DNA of 64,000 nt, taken from contig JALIRH010000004.1 in the NCBI GenBank assembly GCA_023055505.1, positions 50,039,115 through 50,103,114 of the forward strand, given 5' to 3'. The stretch is from Callipepla californica brunnescens (taxonomy: Eukaryota; Chordata; Aves; Galliformes; Odontophoridae). This document shows, in pieces, positions 62,841 to 64,000 of the stretch. Positions within the stretch are counted from its first letter, which is position 1. Every line of letters starts with the position of its first letter. Under the pieces are notes generated by a model that did no database searches, was not told the DNA's origin, and saw only the letters and a list, made by a program, of their open reading frames with translations. A program made the position numbers and the translations under genes.

Positions 62841-64000
62841 CGACAGCCATCAGCACCAAGAGATATTCTATGGAGATTGCTGTAAGAGATTACAAAGCAT
62901 GGAGAGCCCAATTTTAGGCTCTCTGACCAAAAGTCCCTAGCCCAGTTCTGCTACACAAATACAAGCTGCTGTTGCTTTCAGCTTCTGCCAGTGGAGGCCA
63001 GTGATGAGCAGACCTTCCCCTTCACTCCCTTCCCTTCACATCTGCTCAAACAGCAAATGTGGGGTTGTATTGACCTTGGAAGACTCTTACCCAACCGCCT
63101 CTCCAGCCATCTCCCACAGCTACCTTAATGTCACATCATAACTCAGCTGCTTCCCAGCATTCTGGCCCATCTCTCGCTACTGTCTGGAAAACCCTGCTAC
63201 GGAGGTGATTCTTTTTACACCTCTTTAGAAAATTGATTCATTAGAAATATTTTTGTGGTTTGACAATTGAGCTCTTATGTCTCAGCCTTAGGGCTCTCTT
63301 TTAATTGGTGCAATTTTTCCATCTGTGCGCAGCAGTCCCTTACATGTTTGCAAAACCTATTAATTTGTCAAGGGAAAAATAATTCTCTAATTTGCCTTTC
63401 TCATTTAGTTCCCATCATGAGAGTTGTGGTTCTCTGGAATGTACAAAAACTTTTAATAGAGAAATTGCATATCATGACTTCCTGCATCTCCTACAAAAAC
63501 ATCTAAAGGATTTGCATTCCCACAGTGTAGTTCTGCATAATTTTGTGGCTCTGATGAGAGATCTTTGGGAAAAGCTTTCAAAGAGTGGATCTTACTGAAA
63601 TTATGTCCGTGTAAGCAACTCGATAAGGTAAAAATCAGGGCTTCTGGAAATTGATCTTTACAGCCATCCTCAATAATCTTACCATTCAGAGGCAGTTTCT
63701 TTCTAATCCTTGTACCAGGGTTTCATAAGCCTTCAGAAACTGGGTTTAAACATCACTATTTTTTCTTTTAGTCCCTCTAAGTTGCTTCCCTCCTTGAGCA
63801 GATACTGCATAACACGTGCTGCGCACACACCGCCTTCCCTTTGCCAGGCACAAAACGTTTAAGTTTTCAGCTATTTTCTACACTAGTCTTCCAAGGTTCC
63901 AAGATCATTACCACTCAATCCAAATTCAACTGCTTTATGCAGATAGAGTTCCTTCAGATGGCACCTGGACTAGAGAAAGACCGCCCGCTGCCCTGAACAC
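62841..64000. other. Anonymous non-coding sequence to window end
   Basis: No gene or repeat family is recognised. Short frames only (79 codons or fewer on the + strand). Confidence 0.65.

Overview
This window looks like non-coding nuclear DNA from a bird, most likely a galliform (chicken, turkey, quail or a relative). The main reason is the interspersed repeats. At least ten fragments of the CR1 LINE are recognisable, on both strands. Several keep the diagnostic CR1 3' end, read as ATTCTATGATTCTGTGA on the + strand or as its complement (AGAATCATAGAATCACAG type) on the - strand. No Alu, L1 or other mammalian repeats were recognised. Bacterial hallmarks (dense long ORFs, operons, rRNA or tRNA genes) are absent. 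By eye the sequence is AT-rich and CpG-poor, without a CpG island. The species call is inference.

No host protein-coding gene or exon can be supported. The longest open frames are about 130-165 codons, occur on both strands, overlap one another and resemble no family I recognise. That is what chance gives in 64 kb of such DNA. The open frames with recognisable protein content are fossils of the CR1 polymerase C-terminus, at about 6.3 kb, 31.8 kb and 62.7 kb. The window is best read as an intergenic stretch or the inside of a very long intron.

Layout: 0-6 kb is anonymous sequence with a 98-nt polypurine tract and two poly(A) runs. 6-18 kb holds five or six CR1 fragments, an (AAAT)n and a (TAAAA)n microsatellite, and a perfect 15-bp hairpin at 13.5 kb. 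18-31 kb is nearly repeat-free, with CA and CT/CA microsatellites near 24 kb. 31.7-32.2 kb is the longest CR1 copy (about 500 bp). 32-50 kb is mostly anonymous, with AT-rich blocks that resemble vertebrate regulatory DNA, a CR1 end at 40.6 kb, a possible ancient repeat at 47.3 kb and a hairpin at 48.2 kb. 50-64 kb has four more CR1 fragments, a homeodomain/octamer-rich AT block at 55.8 kb and a short 17-18-nt tandem repeat at 60.0 kb.

I see no gene system of cooperating parts and no evidence of an undescribed biological system. The observations worth checking are the AT-rich candidate conserved elements, the two hairpins, the overlapping CR1 insertions at 12.7 kb and the internally deleted CR1 at 52.1 kb.
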